Shown: positions 39,115 to 48,543, numbered from the stretch's first letter. The stretch is DNA of 64,000 nt from Planobispora longispora (GCF_016863135.1 NZ_BOOH01000023.1:1-64000), one strand, 5' to 3'. The notes: a model not told the origin generated them from the sequence alone. A program made the numbers and translations.

Positions 39115-40620
39115 TTGACGACCAGTGCCCGCCTCACCCTCGATCCCGCCTTCCGGATCGCCCCGGTGGAGCCCCGGCTGTTCGGCTCGTTCGTCGAGCA
39201 CATGGGCCGCTGCGTGTACACCGGGATCTTCGAACCCGGGCATCCGCTGGCCGACGCCGACGGCTTCCGCACCGACGTGCTGGAGCTGACCCGGGAGCTC
39301 GGCGTGACCCTGGTCCGCTACCCCGGAGGCAACTTCGTCTCCAACTACCGCTGGGAGGACGGCGTCGGCCCGGTCGGGGACCGTCCCGTCCGGCTGGATC
39401 TGGCCTGGCGGAGCCTGGAGGGCAACGCCTTCGGGCTCAACGAGTTCATGGCCTGGACGGCGAAGGCTGGCGCGGAGCCGATGATGGCCCTCAACCTGGG
39501 CACCCGGGGTGTGGCCGAGGCTCTGGAGCTGGTGGAGTACGCCAACTACCCCGGCGGCACCCGCCTGTCGGACCTGCGCCGCTCGCACGGCGTGGACAAG
39601 CCGCACGACGTGCGGCTGTGGTGCCTGGGCAACGAGCTGGACGGCCCCTGGCAGATGGGGCACAAGACCGCCCGGGAGTACGGCCGGCTCGCCGCCGAGA
39701 CCGCCCGCGCGCTCAAGCGCTTCGACCAGGGGCTTTCCCTGGTGGCCTGCGGAAGCTCCAACAGCGGCATGCCGACCTTCGGGTCGTGGGAGGCGGAGGT
39801 CCTGGAGGCCGTCTACGAGATGGTCGACTACATCTCGCTGCACGCCTACTACGACCCGTCCGACGGCGACGCCGACTCCTTCCTGGCCAGCGGGGCCGAG
39901 ATGGACCACATGATCCGCTCGATCGCCGCCACCGCCGACCACGTGGGCGCGAAGCTGCGCAGCCGCAGGCAGATCAAGCTCTCCTTCGACGAGTGGAACG
40001 TCTGGTACCAGAGCCGCTTCCACGGCGAGTCGTCGCTGGAGTGGGCCGAGCACCCCCGGCTGATCGAGGACGACTACGACGTCACCGACGCGGTCGTGGT
40101 CGGCAGCCTGCTCATCACGCTGCTGCGCAACGCCGACCGGGTGGGCGTCGCCTGCCAGGCCCAGCTGGCCAACGTGATCGCGCCGATCAGGACCGAGCCG
40201 GGCGGCCCGGCCTGGCGACAGACGATCTTCCACCCCTTCGCGCTGACCGCCCGGCACGCCCGCGGCGAGGTGCTGCGGGTGGAGCCGGAGTGCGCGACGA
40301 TCCCCACCGCCAGGTACGGCGAGACCCCCGCCATCTGGGCCACCGCCACCCACGAGGAGGCCACCGGGGAGATCACACTGTTCGTGGTCAACCGCGACCG
40401 GCACGACCCCTGCGAGCTCGACGTCACCCTCCCGGCGGGCCTGGTCCCCGCGGAGCACCTGGAACTCGCCGACGAGGACCCGTCGGCGACCAACACCGCC
40501 GCCGACCCCGACCGGGTCGTCCCCCGCCCCGGCGCCGGCCTCCGCCTGGACGGCCGCCGGGCCGCTCTTACCCTCCCTCCAGTTTCGTGGAGTATTGTCC
40601 GCTTCGCCCCCCAGGAGTAA
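39115..40620 (+). CDS. Alpha-L-arabinofuranosidase, GH51
   Basis: The 501-residue enzyme is a full-length intracellular GH51 arabinofuranosidase: PVEPRLFGSFVEHMGRCVYTGIFEPGHP at the start, RYPGGNFVSNYRWEDGVGP, acid/base Glu174 in LGNELDGPWQ, and nucleophile Glu293 in FDEWNVWY. The C-terminal beta-jelly roll ends with PPVSWSIVRF. It releases arabinose from arabino-oligosaccharides imported by the transporter encoded just downstream. It has no signal peptide. The start is TTG behind AGAGAGG; no in-frame ATG or GTG lies nearby. It is the first gene of the LacI-controlled operon, three bases before the binding-protein gene. Confidence 0.93.
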   Translation: MTTSARLTLDPAFRIAPVEPRLFGSFVEHMGRCVYTGIFEPGHPLADADGFRTDVLELTRELGVTLVRYPGGNFVSNYRWEDGVGPVGDRPVRLDLAWRSLEGNAFGLNEFMAWTAKAGAEPMMALNLGTRGVAEALELVEYANYPGGTRLSDLRRSHGVDKPHDVRLWCLGNELDGPWQMGHKTAREYGRLAAETARALKRFDQGLSLVACGSSNSGMPTFGSWEAEVLEAVYEMVDYISLHAYYDPSDGDADSFLASGAEMDHMIRSIAATADHVGAKLRSRRQIKLSFDEWNVWYQSRFHGESSLEWAEHPRLIEDDYDVTDAVVVGSLLITLLRNADRVGVACQAQLANVIAPIRTEPGGPAWRQTIFHPFALTARHARGEVLRVEPECATIPTARYGETPAIWATATHEEATGEITLFVVNRDRHDPCELDVTLPAGLVPAEHLELADEDPSATNTAADPDRVVPRPGAGLRLDGRRAALTLPPVSWSIVRFAPQE

Positions 40621-40623
40621 GAC

Positions 40624-41964
40624 ATGACCAGCCCTCTCTCCCGCCGCTCCTTCCTCACGCTGTCCGGCGCCACCGGCCTCACCGCGGCGCTGGCCGCCTG
40701 CGGCGGCGGCACGAAGATCGGATCGGGCTCCACGGCCCCCGCCTCGGCCGCGCCGACGTTCTCCGGCGGCGAGTACTCCGGCCCCAAGGTGACCCTCGAC
40801 TACTGGAACGGCTTCACCGGCGGCGACGGCCCGCACATGCGGACCATGCTGGACTCCTTCAACAAGGAGTTCTCCGGCCGGATCGAGGTCCGCAACGTCA
40901 CCCGGCGCTGGGAGGACCTCTACCCCGCGATGCCCACCGCCATCTCCGCCGGCAAGGGCCCCGACGTGGCGATCATCCACAACGACTGGATCGGCACCTT
41001 CGCCGCCCGCCAGACGCTCGTCCCGCTGGACGACGTGGTCGGCGCGCTGGAGCTGACCGAGGCGGACTTCATCCCCGCCGTGTGGAACGCCGGCGTCTAC
41101 AGCGGCAAGCGCTACAGCGTCCCGCTGGACGTGCACAGCCTGGCCGACTACTGGAACAAGAAGCACCTGGAGAAGATCGACCTGACCGAGGCCCCCGCCG
41201 ACAAGGAGTCCTACGAGAAGGCCCTCGCCGGGCTCAAGGACGCCGGGATCGCCACCCCCTTCTGGATGCCGAACAAGTGGCCGGCGCACCTGATGTTCAT
41301 GAGCCTGCTCTGGCAGTACGGCGGGCAGCTCTACAGCGAGGACGGCGCGAAGGCCCTGTGGGGCTCCGACCAGGGCGCCGAGGCGCTGGGCTGGATGGTG
41401 GAGCAGATCGACAAGGGCTACAGCCCGGCCAAGGTCGCCATCGACACCCAGTACGCCGCCTTCAAGAACGACAAGGTCAGCTTCACCTGGGACGGCATCT
41501 GGCAGATCAACGACCTGAAGACCAACGCGAAGTCCCTGGAGTGGGGCATGTCCCCGGTGCCGAACATCGGCGGCACCCCGGCGGTGTGGAGCGCCTCGCA
41601 CAACTTCGTGCTCACCTCCCAGGCGGGCAAGGACCCGAACAAGGTGCAGGCCGCGAAGTTCTTCATCGACTACATGAGCCGCCAGTCCGTCGAGTGGGCC
41701 AAGGCCGGCATGATCCCGGCCCGCAACTCCGCCCGCCAGGACCCGACCGTCGCCGACCTCCCCCAGGTGCGCATGGCCGAGGACGTGAGCATCTTCCACT
41801 TCCTGCCCGCCCTGCCGGGCGTCGGCGACGTGCAGTCCAAGGCGCTGGAGCTGGCGGTGGCCAAGGCCGTGCTCAAGGAGGCGAGCCCCGCCGACGCCTT
41901 GAAGGAGGGCGTGGCCACCGCCGACAAGCTCCTGGCCGACAACAAGCGGAAGTACGGCCAGTGA
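40624..41964 (+). CDS. Sugar-binding lipoprotein of an ABC importer (arabinoside locus)
   Basis: The 446-residue solute-binding protein has a twin-arginine-like start (SRRSFLTLSG) and a lipobox LAAC with Cys26, then the family-1 (MalE-like) fold: VTLDYWNGFTGGDGPHMRTM, GPDVAIIHNDW, WDGIWQINDL. It presumably binds arabino-oligosaccharides outside the membrane, given the GH51 gene three bases upstream and the permeases downstream. The ATG lies immediately after the GH51 stop, with CAGGAG overlapping that stop. Confidence 0.88.
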   Translation: MTSPLSRRSFLTLSGATGLTAALAACGGGTKIGSGSTAPASAAPTFSGGEYSGPKVTLDYWNGFTGGDGPHMRTMLDSFNKEFSGRIEVRNVTRRWEDLYPAMPTAISAGKGPDVAIIHNDWIGTFAARQTLVPLDDVVGALELTEADFIPAVWNAGVYSGKRYSVPLDVHSLADYWNKKHLEKIDLTEAPADKESYEKALAGLKDAGIATPFWMPNKWPAHLMFMSLLWQYGGQLYSEDGAKALWGSDQGAEALGWMVEQIDKGYSPAKVAIDTQYAAFKNDKVSFTWDGIWQINDLKTNAKSLEWGMSPVPNIGGTPAVWSASHNFVLTSQAGKDPNKVQAAKFFIDYMSRQSVEWAKAGMIPARNSARQDPTVADLPQVRMAEDVSIFHFLPALPGVGDVQSKALELAVAKAVLKEASPADALKEGVATADKLLADNKRKYGQ

Positions 41965-41995
41965 CCGCCGTGCGACCGAGCCCCGGGAGGCCCCG

Positions 41996-42934
41996 ATGAG
42001 CCTTCTGACCCGGCAGAAGAGCCCGTCCGGGGCGGCGGAGCCCGCCGCCCCGGCGGGGGCCGCGCGGAGGATGCGGCGGTGGACGCCGTACGCCTTCCTC
42101 GCGCCCTACCTCACGTTGTTCGCCGTCTTCATGGTCCTGCCGATCGGCTTCGGCTTCTGGACCAGCCTGCACGAGTGGGACATCAACCTCCCGGCCAAGC
42201 CGTTCGTCGGGCCGGAGAACTACACCGACCTGTTCGACCCGGCCAGCGTGGACGGCGGGCGGTTCTGGACGGCGATGCGGGCCACGGCGATCTTCACCCT
42301 GTTCTCGGTGCCGCTGCTGATCGTGCTGCCCCTGCTGGTGGCGCTGCTGATGAACGGCCGCTTCCGGGGGCGCAACCTCTACCGGGCCGTCTACTTCGCG
42401 CCCTACGTGCTGGGCGTGGCGGTGGTCGGCTTCCTCTGGCGCTTCCTGCTCGACGGCAACATCGGCCTGGTCAACCACTACCTCGGCCTCGACGTCCAGT
42501 GGACCACCGACGAGCCGCCCGTCTGGATCGCGCTGGTCGGGGTGACCGTCTGGTGGACGCTGGGACTGAACGCGGTGATCTTCCTGGCCGGGCTCCAGGA
42601 CATCCCGCGCGAGCTGCACGAGGCGGCGATGGTCGACGGGGCGTCGGCCTGGCGCCGGTTCCTCGCGGTGACCCTGCCGGGCCTGCGGCCGGTCACCGTG
42701 TTCGTGGTCAACGCCACGATCCTGGCCTCGGCCAACATGTTCGGCCAGTCCTACCTGATCACGGCGGGCGCCCCGGCGGACCGGACCAAGACCGCGATCT
42801 ACCTCATCGCCGAGACCGGCCTGCGCCACTTCGACATGGGCACCGCCTCGGCCATGAGCTTCATCCTGGCCGCTTTCCTGATGGCCGCCAGCGCCCTGGT
42901 CTTCGGGGCCTTCAGAGACAGGAGCCGGCGATGA
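41996..42934 (+). CDS. Sugar ABC permease, MalF type (arabinoside locus)
   Basis: The 312-residue permease has about six membrane helices and the binding-protein-dependent transport motif ELHEAAMVDGASAWRRFLAVTLPGLRP (EAA loop) that contacts the ATPase. GGGAGG precedes the ATG. It overlaps the MalG-type gene by four bases. No ATPase gene is in this operon, so a shared multi-sugar ATPase of the MsiK type is probably used. Confidence 0.9.
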   Translation: MSLLTRQKSPSGAAEPAAPAGAARRMRRWTPYAFLAPYLTLFAVFMVLPIGFGFWTSLHEWDINLPAKPFVGPENYTDLFDPASVDGGRFWTAMRATAIFTLFSVPLLIVLPLLVALLMNGRFRGRNLYRAVYFAPYVLGVAVVGFLWRFLLDGNIGLVNHYLGLDVQWTTDEPPVWIALVGVTVWWTLGLNAVIFLAGLQDIPRELHEAAMVDGASAWRRFLAVTLPGLRPVTVFVVNATILASANMFGQSYLITAGAPADRTKTAIYLIAETGLRHFDMGTASAMSFILAAFLMAASALVFGAFRDRSRR

Positions 42935-43767
42935 CCCGTGACACCCGCGGCCTGCGGCGGGCCCTGCTCCACCTGGTTCTCGCGGTGGTCGCGGCGCTGT
43001 ACCTGAGCCCGCTGGTCTACATGGTCTCCACCTCGTTCAAGACCCGCGAGGGCGCCGGGTCCACCGACCCCCAGTGGATCCCGGACCCGTTCACCACCGA
43101 CGCCTACCGGGAGATCCTCGGCAGTGCGGACAGCCCGATCCTGACCTGGTTCGTCAACAGCCTGATCGCGGCCACCGGCCACGCCGCGCTGGTGCTCGTC
43201 ACCGCGGCCCCGGCCGCCTACGCGCTGGCCCGGCTCCGCTTCCGGGGCCGTAACACGATCTTCACGGTGGTCGTGGCGACGCTGTTCGTGCCGCCCGTGG
43301 TGCTGCTGATCCCCACCTTCCTCATCGTCAACGAGCTCGCCTGGGTCGACAGCCTCCCGGCGGTGATCGTCCCGGCCGCGGCGGGCGCGTTCGGCGTGTT
43401 CTTCCTGCGGCAGTTCTTCCTCACCCTGCCCGGCGAACTGGAGGAGGCCGCCGAGCTGGACGGGTGCAACCGCTGGCAGATCTTCACCTCCGTGGCGCTG
43501 CCGCTGGCCCGCCCCGCGCTGGTGACGCTGTTCCTGCTGTCGTTCCTCACCAACTGGAACGACTTCCTGTGGCCGATCTACGTCCTGCTCAGCCCCGAGT
43601 CCCTGACCCTGCCCGCGGGCCTGGGCAACTTCCAGGGCGCCAACAACATCCGCTACGACCTGCTGATGGCCGGGGCGGTGATCGCCAGCCTGCCGGTGAT
43701 CGCGCTCTATCTCGTCGCCCAGCGATGGGTGATCGAGGGCATCTCCCGCTCGGGCCTGAAGGGCTGA
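42931..43767 (+). CDS. Sugar ABC permease, MalG type (arabinoside locus)
   Basis: The 278-residue permease has six helices and the EAA loop ELEEAAELDGCNRWQIFTSVALPLARP. It forms the heterodimeric channel with the preceding MalF-type protein; the ATGA overlap couples their translation and RBS-like AGGAGC lies upstream. It is the last gene of the LacI-controlled operon and converges with a GNAT gene 13 bases away. Confidence 0.9.
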   Translation: MTRDTRGLRRALLHLVLAVVAALYLSPLVYMVSTSFKTREGAGSTDPQWIPDPFTTDAYREILGSADSPILTWFVNSLIAATGHAALVLVTAAPAAYALARLRFRGRNTIFTVVVATLFVPPVVLLIPTFLIVNELAWVDSLPAVIVPAAAGAFGVFFLRQFFLTLPGELEEAAELDGCNRWQIFTSVALPLARPALVTLFLLSFLTNWNDFLWPIYVLLSPESLTLPAGLGNFQGANNIRYDLLMAGAVIASLPVIALYLVAQRWVIEGISRSGLKG

Positions 43768-43780
43768 GAGACCGGGGCCG

Positions 43781-44221
43781 TCACAGGGGCTTGGCGAAGC
43801 AGAAGGTCGTGGGCACGTCCACGTACTTGCCGTAGGGCGGGATCGGCTCGTAGCCGGAGCCGCGGTACAGGCTGATCGCCTCCGGCTGGAGGTGGCCCGT
43901 GGCCAGGCGGAGGACCGTGTTCCCCTGCGCCCGCGCCAGGTCCTCCAGCGCCGCGAGCAGGGAACGCGCGACGCCCCGGCCTCGGTGGTCCGGGGCGACG
44001 TACATCCGCTTGACCTCGCCGGTCGCGGGGTCCACCGGCTGTACGGCCCCGCATCCCACGGCCCTGCCGTCGACCACCGCGACGAGGAAGCGCGCCTCGG
44101 GGTGCACCCCGGAGCGCCCCTCGGCGCCGTACTTGGCGACCAGCTCCGCGAAGGCGGCGGTCACGAGAGCGGAGAGGCCCTCGTCGTTCAGGGGCCGTTC
44201 CTCGATCAGCATGGTGATCAT
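43781..44221 (-). CDS. GNAT-family N-acetyltransferase
   Basis: The 146-residue protein is a compact GNAT enzyme: ARFLVAVVDGRAVGCGAVQPVDPATGEVKRMYVAPDHRGRGVARSLLAALEDLARAQG contains the beta4 strand and the acetyl-CoA loop RGRGVA. YRGSGYEPIPPYGKY near the end is typical of small-molecule or peptide acetyltransferases. Substrate unknown. The ATG at 44221 and a second at 44212 are both possible; neither has a clear binding site. Confidence 0.85.
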   Translation of the reverse strand: MITMLIEERPLNDEGLSALVTAAFAELVAKYGAEGRSGVHPEARFLVAVVDGRAVGCGAVQPVDPATGEVKRMYVAPDHRGRGVARSLLAALEDLARAQGNTVLRLATGHLQPEAISLYRGSGYEPIPPYGKYVDVPTTFCFAKPL

Positions 44222-44293
44222 TTTAGGGGCGCCCGCACGGCCTCGCGATGCGCCCCCTCCGCGGGGCCGTACGGGCGCGCCGGAGAGCGGAAC

Positions 44294-45112
44294 TCAGGGC
44301 TTGCGGCCGACCCCGGCCAGGATGTCGAGGCGGGGGCCCTGCCGATTCCCGGGCTGCCGGTCCTCGGGCCGGTGGTCCGGCCGCCATGACGCGACGGGCA
44401 CCAGACCGGGTTCCACCAGGTCGAACCCGTCGAACAGGCGGCGGATCTCCTCGGGAGAGCGGTTCGCCGCCTGGGAGGTGGCCCGGTTGTAGACCGCCTG
44501 CGCCTTCTCCTCGTCCTCGGGCCTGACGCCGCCGCTGCCGTGCGAGATCACCAGGTAGCTGCCCGGGGCCATCCGGTCGCGGAGGCTCGCGACGATGCCG
44601 TGCGGGTTCTCGGCGTCGGTGACGAAGTGCAGGACCGACACGAACAGGACGGCGACCGGCTCGTCGAAGTCGATGAGCTCCAGCAGCCTCGGGTCCTCCA
44701 GGATGGCCCGCGGCTCGCGCATGTCGCCCTGGATGATCGCCGTGGCGTCGTCCGTCGCCAGCAGCGCGCGGCCGTGGATGAGGACGATCGGGTCGTGGTC
44801 CACGTAGACGACCCGGACCCCGGGGTCGACGCGCCGGGCCACCTGGTGGACGTTCTCCTGGGTGGGCAGGCCGGCGCCCAGGTCGAGGAACTGGCGGATC
44901 CCGGACTCCGCCAGGAAGCGGACGGCGCGGCCGAGGAAGGCGCGGTTCTCCCGTGCCATCACCGGCGCCTCGGGGAGCGCGGCGAGCACCATCTCGGCGG
45001 CCTCGCGGTCGGCGGCGAAGTTGTCCTTGCCGCCGAGCATGTAGTCGTAGATCCGGGCGGTGCTGGGGATCGAGACGTCGATCCCGGCCGGGGGGCGTGG
45101 CTGATCGGTCAC
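44294..45112 (-). CDS. DUF574-type SAM-dependent methyltransferase
   Basis: The 272-residue protein matches the actinomycete DUF574 (PF04672) methyltransferase family: IDVSIPSTARIYDYMLGGKDNFAADREAAE at the N-terminus, motif I FLDLGAGLPTQENVHQVA, the acidic VYVDHDPIV, then VLHFVTDAENP. The family is expanded in streptomycetes and relatives, with unknown substrates. The GTG at 45112 stands seven bases after a perfect TATGAT, which indicates a leaderless transcript and excludes the ATG at 45124, since that lies inside the -10 element. Confidence 0.88.
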   Translation of the reverse strand: MTDQPRPPAGIDVSIPSTARIYDYMLGGKDNFAADREAAEMVLAALPEAPVMARENRAFLGRAVRFLAESGIRQFLDLGAGLPTQENVHQVARRVDPGVRVVYVDHDPIVLIHGRALLATDDATAIIQGDMREPRAILEDPRLLELIDFDEPVAVLFVSVLHFVTDAENPHGIVASLRDRMAPGSYLVISHGSGGVRPEDEEKAQAVYNRATSQAANRSPEEIRRLFDGFDLVEPGLVPVASWRPDHRPEDRQPGNRQGPRLDILAGVGRKP

Positions 45113-45118
45113 GGAAAT

Positions 45119-45124
45119 GATCAT
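45119..45124 (-). promoter_or_regulatory. -10 element of a leaderless methyltransferase gene
   Basis: TATGAT reads on the minus strand and is followed by seven bases and the GTG start codon. It is one of the clearest -10 sequences in the window; the -35 region is not recognisable. Confidence 0.6.
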
Positions 45125-45269
45125 AGTGAGCGCCGGGCCGTACGGGGATGATTCGCCGTCCCCGTTCTTCTTCTCATCGCCGGAAGACCGGCCGGATTCC
45201 CTTTGACTCAGGACATTTCCCGACCTCTGTTCCGTCTAGGGTGAGAGATCAACCGGACCGGGAGGGCCC

Positions 45270-45722
45270 ATGGAACAGCGGCACGAGGAAGAGATCTCGG
45301 ACAGCCCGACGGGCTGGGTGGCCAAGCACGTCCGCGACTACCTCGCCTCGGACGGCGACAAGGGGCACCTCTACCACGGCATTCCGACCCTGCTGCTGAC
45401 CACCCGGGGACGCAAGAGCGGGAAGCTTCGCCGTACCGCGCTGATCTACGGCACGGACGGCGGCCGCCACCTGCTCGTGGCCTCCAACGGGGGCTCCGCC
45501 GAGCACCCGGCCTGGTACCTCAACCTGACCGCGGAGCCGGACGTCCACGTCCAGGTCGGCGCGGAGAAGTTCGCGGCGCGGGCCCGTACGGCCAGCGCCG
45601 AGGAGAAGACGTCACTGTGGCCGATCATGGTGAAGGTCTTCCCGACGTACGACCGCTACCAGGCCAAGACGCCCCGGGACATCCCCCTCGTCATCATCGA
45701 ACCGACCGAGCGGCCGGAGTGA
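45270..45722 (+). CDS. Deazaflavin (F420)-dependent nitroreductase-family protein
   Basis: The 150-residue protein belongs to the Ddn/FDOR-B group: LLLTTRGRKSGKLRRTALIYGTDGGRHLLVASNGGSAEHPAWYLNL carries the conserved TxGRKSG...RxTPL-like phosphate-binding region and WYxNL. Family members use reduced coenzyme F420 to reduce quinones or nitro compounds. GGGAGGG lies seven bases before the ATG. It is monocistronic and converges with the MFS gene. Confidence 0.9.
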   Translation: MEQRHEEEISDSPTGWVAKHVRDYLASDGDKGHLYHGIPTLLLTTRGRKSGKLRRTALIYGTDGGRHLLVASNGGSAEHPAWYLNLTAEPDVHVQVGAEKFAARARTASAEEKTSLWPIMVKVFPTYDRYQAKTPRDIPLVIIEPTERPE

Positions 45723-45805
45723 GGCCCGCCGCGCGCTCCAACCGTGGGGCGCGCACGCGGTCGCCCCGGTCGTGGTGATCACTGCCGTGGGACACCCGGT
45801 GCGGA

Positions 45806-45823
45806 GGGGGCGTCGCCGCCCCC
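45806..45823 (-). terminator. Hairpin downstream of the MFS gene
   Basis: GGGGGCG (45806-45812) and CGCCCCC (45817-45823) form a 7-bp stem with loop TCGC, 12 bases past the stop of the minus-strand transporter gene. It could also serve the convergent nitroreductase gene. Confidence 0.55.
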
Positions 45824-45835
45824 GCAGCCGAACGG

Positions 45836-47272
45836 TCACTGCCGCCCCTCGGCCTCCTCGGCCTCCGCGCGGGCGGCGTCCAGCACCCGCGCGGCGTCCC
45901 GCTCGAAGAAGCCGCGGGCGGCGAGGCTGAGCAGGCCGCCGACGACCATGGGCGCGATCAGCACGTACATGGCGGTGACCAGGGAGCCGCTCCGGTCGGA
46001 GGCGATGCCGACGGCCAGCGGCCCGAACGCCGCACCGGCCGCGAGGAGCAGCTGCAGGACGGCGAAGCCGAGCCCGCGCGAGGCGGCCGCCACCACGTCG
46101 GCGAGGGAGGCGGTCATGTTGGGGATGGCCATCGCGGACAGGAACGCCGCCAGCAGCAGCAGGACGACGAACGCGGTCAGGGAGTCCATGGCGATGGCCA
46201 CGCCCTGGACCAGCGAGCCCAGGGTGATGCCGACGCCGCCGACGAGCAGCCGGCCGCCCTTGCGCGTGCCGTGCGAGCGCCGGCCCAGCCACGCGCCGAC
46301 CAGGGTGCCGCCCACCACTCCGGCCACGGTGATCAGGCCGGCCAGGGACCCGGCGGCGGCGGTGTCGACGCCGAACTTCCGGACCATCAGGGTGGGCAGC
46401 CAGAAGTGGATTCCGGCGAGGCCGAGGGTGAGGAGCATCAGGCCGATGCCGACCACGGTGAGGGTGGGGATCCTCAGGACCTCGCGGAACTGACTGCCGA
46501 ACCTGAGGCGGTCGGACAGCCGCTCGGCCACGCCGGTGACCTCGGCGGAGCGCGGCGCGGACGGCCCGGGGACGGGCACCGGCTCGGCGGAGTCGCGGGC
46601 GACCACCCGGTCCAGGAACCCGCGGGACGGCTCCCGCAGCCACCAGACGAGCAGGGCGGTCAGCACGCCGGGAATCGCCATGATCATGAAGGCGGTGCGC
46701 CAGTCTCCGAAGGCCTTGCCCAGCACGCCGCCGAGCGCGGTCCCGAATCCGCCGAGGTAGGTGGTGATGCGGACCAGCCCGTACGCCTTGGCCCGCGTGA
46801 CGGGGGGATAGTAGTCGGCGATGAGGCTGCCGGAGGCGGGGTTGTCGATGCTCTCGGCCGCCGCCAGGAAGACCCGCATGGCGTAGAAGACGGCGAACCC
46901 GGTGGCCAGCCCCGAGCCCAGCGTCGCCAGTCCCCAGCAGAACACGACGACGGCGATGATCCGGGTGCGGCTGTACCGGTCGGCCAGGTAACCGGCGGGC
47001 AGGGTGACGATCGCCGCGGCCAGCGCGGAGGCGGTGGGGATGGAGCCGGCGACCGTGTCGCTGATCTTCCACTCCGCCTGGATCATCGGCAGCAGCCCGG
47101 ACAGCAGGTTGGCCTCGATCCGGTCGACCAGCCCGACCAGGAACAGCACCGCCAGGGGGGCCCACCCGTAGGGGGCGTGGTCCTTCGCGCTGATCGCCGG
47201 GCGCCGTGGACCTCCCATCCCCCGGCGCGGCGTCTCCCGTTCTCCGCTCTCCTCGGTGACGACCTCGGCCAA
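45836..47272 (-). CDS. MFS transporter, spinster-like
   Basis: The 478-residue protein has 12 predicted membrane helices. LVDRIEANLLSGLLPMIQAEWKISDTVAGSIPTA in helix 1-2 and LPAGYLADRYSRTRIIAVVVFCWGLATLGSGLA (motif A, GYLADRYSR) are typical of the MFS and closest to the spinster-like branch. A cytoplasmic loop of about 55 residues joins the two halves. Substrate unknown. The TTG at 47272 is chosen because GGAGGAGAG is correctly placed upstream; the frame extends further but without a binding site. An 18-bp inverted repeat lies 57 bases upstream. Confidence 0.88.
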   Translation of the reverse strand: MAEVVTEESGERETPRRGMGGPRRPAISAKDHAPYGWAPLAVLFLVGLVDRIEANLLSGLLPMIQAEWKISDTVAGSIPTASALAAAIVTLPAGYLADRYSRTRIIAVVVFCWGLATLGSGLATGFAVFYAMRVFLAAAESIDNPASGSLIADYYPPVTRAKAYGLVRITTYLGGFGTALGGVLGKAFGDWRTAFMIMAIPGVLTALLVWWLREPSRGFLDRVVARDSAEPVPVPGPSAPRSAEVTGVAERLSDRLRFGSQFREVLRIPTLTVVGIGLMLLTLGLAGIHFWLPTLMVRKFGVDTAAAGSLAGLITVAGVVGGTLVGAWLGRRSHGTRKGGRLLVGGVGITLGSLVQGVAIAMDSLTAFVVLLLLAAFLSAMAIPNMTASLADVVAAASRGLGFAVLQLLLAAGAAFGPLAVGIASDRSGSLVTAMYVLIAPMVVGGLLSLAARGFFERDAARVLDAARAEAEEAEGRQ

Positions 47273-47329
47273 CGCACTCTCCTCCGCTGTGGTGCCGGAA
47301 GGCACGGGACATGCAGGCCCAGACCGGAG

Positions 47330-47347
47330 GGAAGTTCTAAAACTTCC
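47330..47347. promoter_or_regulatory. Inverted repeat upstream of the MFS gene
   Basis: GGAAGTT (47330-47336) and AACTTCC (47341-47347) are perfect arms around CTAA; the symmetry extends imperfectly by four more bases on each side. It sits in an A/T-rich patch unusual for this window, 58 bases before the MFS start, and looks like a repressor operator. The remaining bases to 47568 show no gene. Confidence 0.55.
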
Positions 47348-47598
47348 TTCTAGTGGGTGTCCCATAAAGTGCCATAAATCACACCCGATTTACAGAAGCA
47401 GTCGGTAATCAGTGAAAAATCCTCCGCGACGAGAAGGGCCCGCCGGGCTCGCCCGGGGGACGGACCCGGCCCTCCCGATCGGGACGGGTCAGGGACGGGT
47501 CAAGGGTGGAGGCACGGGCCGTCATTGCGGGAAAACCCGTATTTACCGCAGCTCGGCCCCGTGTCATCATGCGCTCACCGTCTGCCGATGGGGGCGTA

Positions 47599-48543
47599 GT
47601 GATCCGCGACCTGCTGACCGTCCTGCGTTGCGCCCGGCCGGCGACCGCCCTTCCCGCCGCGCTCAAGGACGCCGTCGCCTGCGCCCCCGCCGCCGTGCGC
47701 GACTTCGAGCGGGCGGTGGAGCCGATCGTCCGCGACGTGTTCCCCGGACCCGGGCGCGAGGCGATGATCGCCTCCCTGCGCGGCACCGCGCTGACCTTCA
47801 CCATCGGCATCCGCGCCTACGCCAGGATGGCGGGCCGGCCCTGCGACGGCGAGCTGGTCATGCTCGCCGGGTCGGTCGCCCGGCTCTACGACGACATGAT
47901 CGACAACAGCGACGACCCGGACGTCGACTCGTGGGCGGCGTCCCTGTTCGGAGCCGGCGGGCACGCCGTACCCCGCGACGATCACCGGCGCCTGCTGGCC
48001 GCGCTCTACGCGGAGATCCGCCGCCGCGCCCCCGGCGACCTCTGGCACACCGCGCTGCTCGAACTGCACGACTACCAGGTGCTCTCCCGTGAGCAGCGCG
48101 ACCCCGCCACCCCGGCGGCGCAGCTCGGCAAGATCACCCGTGGGAAGGGCGGGCTGGCGTGCGTCGTGCTGTTCGGCCTGGTCCATCCGGACATGAGCGT
48201 GGTGCAGCGCGACGCGGTGATGGAGGCGGGCGAGGCGCTGCAGCTCCTGGACGACTACCTCGACCAGGACGCCGACCTGCGCGACGGCATCGGCACCCCG
48301 GTCAACCGGGGCGAGGTGAGCCTGGCCGAGGTGGGCGCCCGGCTGCGGGCCCTGCGGCCCCGGCTGGCCGCCTGCTACGGGAGGGCCGCCGCCCGGCCCT
48401 TCTCCGCGACGCTCCTTCTCGTCCTGGCGGCCGACGTGCTCAAACGCCACCGGCTCGGACGCGCCGGGAGGAAGAGAGACACCCCGCTGGGACTGCTGCT
48501 CGCCGGCGGCACTCACGCCATCCCTCCGAAGAGGGTCGCGTAG
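47599..48543 (+). CDS. Isoprenoid-synthase-fold protein coupled to a NACHT ATPase
   Basis: The 314-residue protein resembles class I isoprenoid diphosphate synthases. It has LYDDMIDNSDD (a DDxxD motif, about residues 99-109) and a second aspartate-rich segment, LQLLDDYLDQDADLRDGIGT, at about 215-235, both in the helical context expected for binding magnesium and a prenyl diphosphate. It is shorter and more divergent than housekeeping prenyl synthases, and the substrate is unknown. The stop codon is directly followed by the ATG of the NACHT gene, so the two are co-translated. The GTG at 47599 follows GGGGGC; an ATG at 47569 is an alternative start. The family is fairly clear; a role in signalling or defence is inference from the partner. 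Confidence 0.75.
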   Translation: MIRDLLTVLRCARPATALPAALKDAVACAPAAVRDFERAVEPIVRDVFPGPGREAMIASLRGTALTFTIGIRAYARMAGRPCDGELVMLAGSVARLYDDMIDNSDDPDVDSWAASLFGAGGHAVPRDDHRRLLAALYAEIRRRAPGDLWHTALLELHDYQVLSREQRDPATPAAQLGKITRGKGGLACVVLFGLVHPDMSVVQRDAVMEAGEALQLLDDYLDQDADLRDGIGTPVNRGEVSLAEVGARLRALRPRLAACYGRAAARPFSATLLLVLAADVLKRHRLGRAGRKRDTPLGLLLAGGTHAIPPKRVA

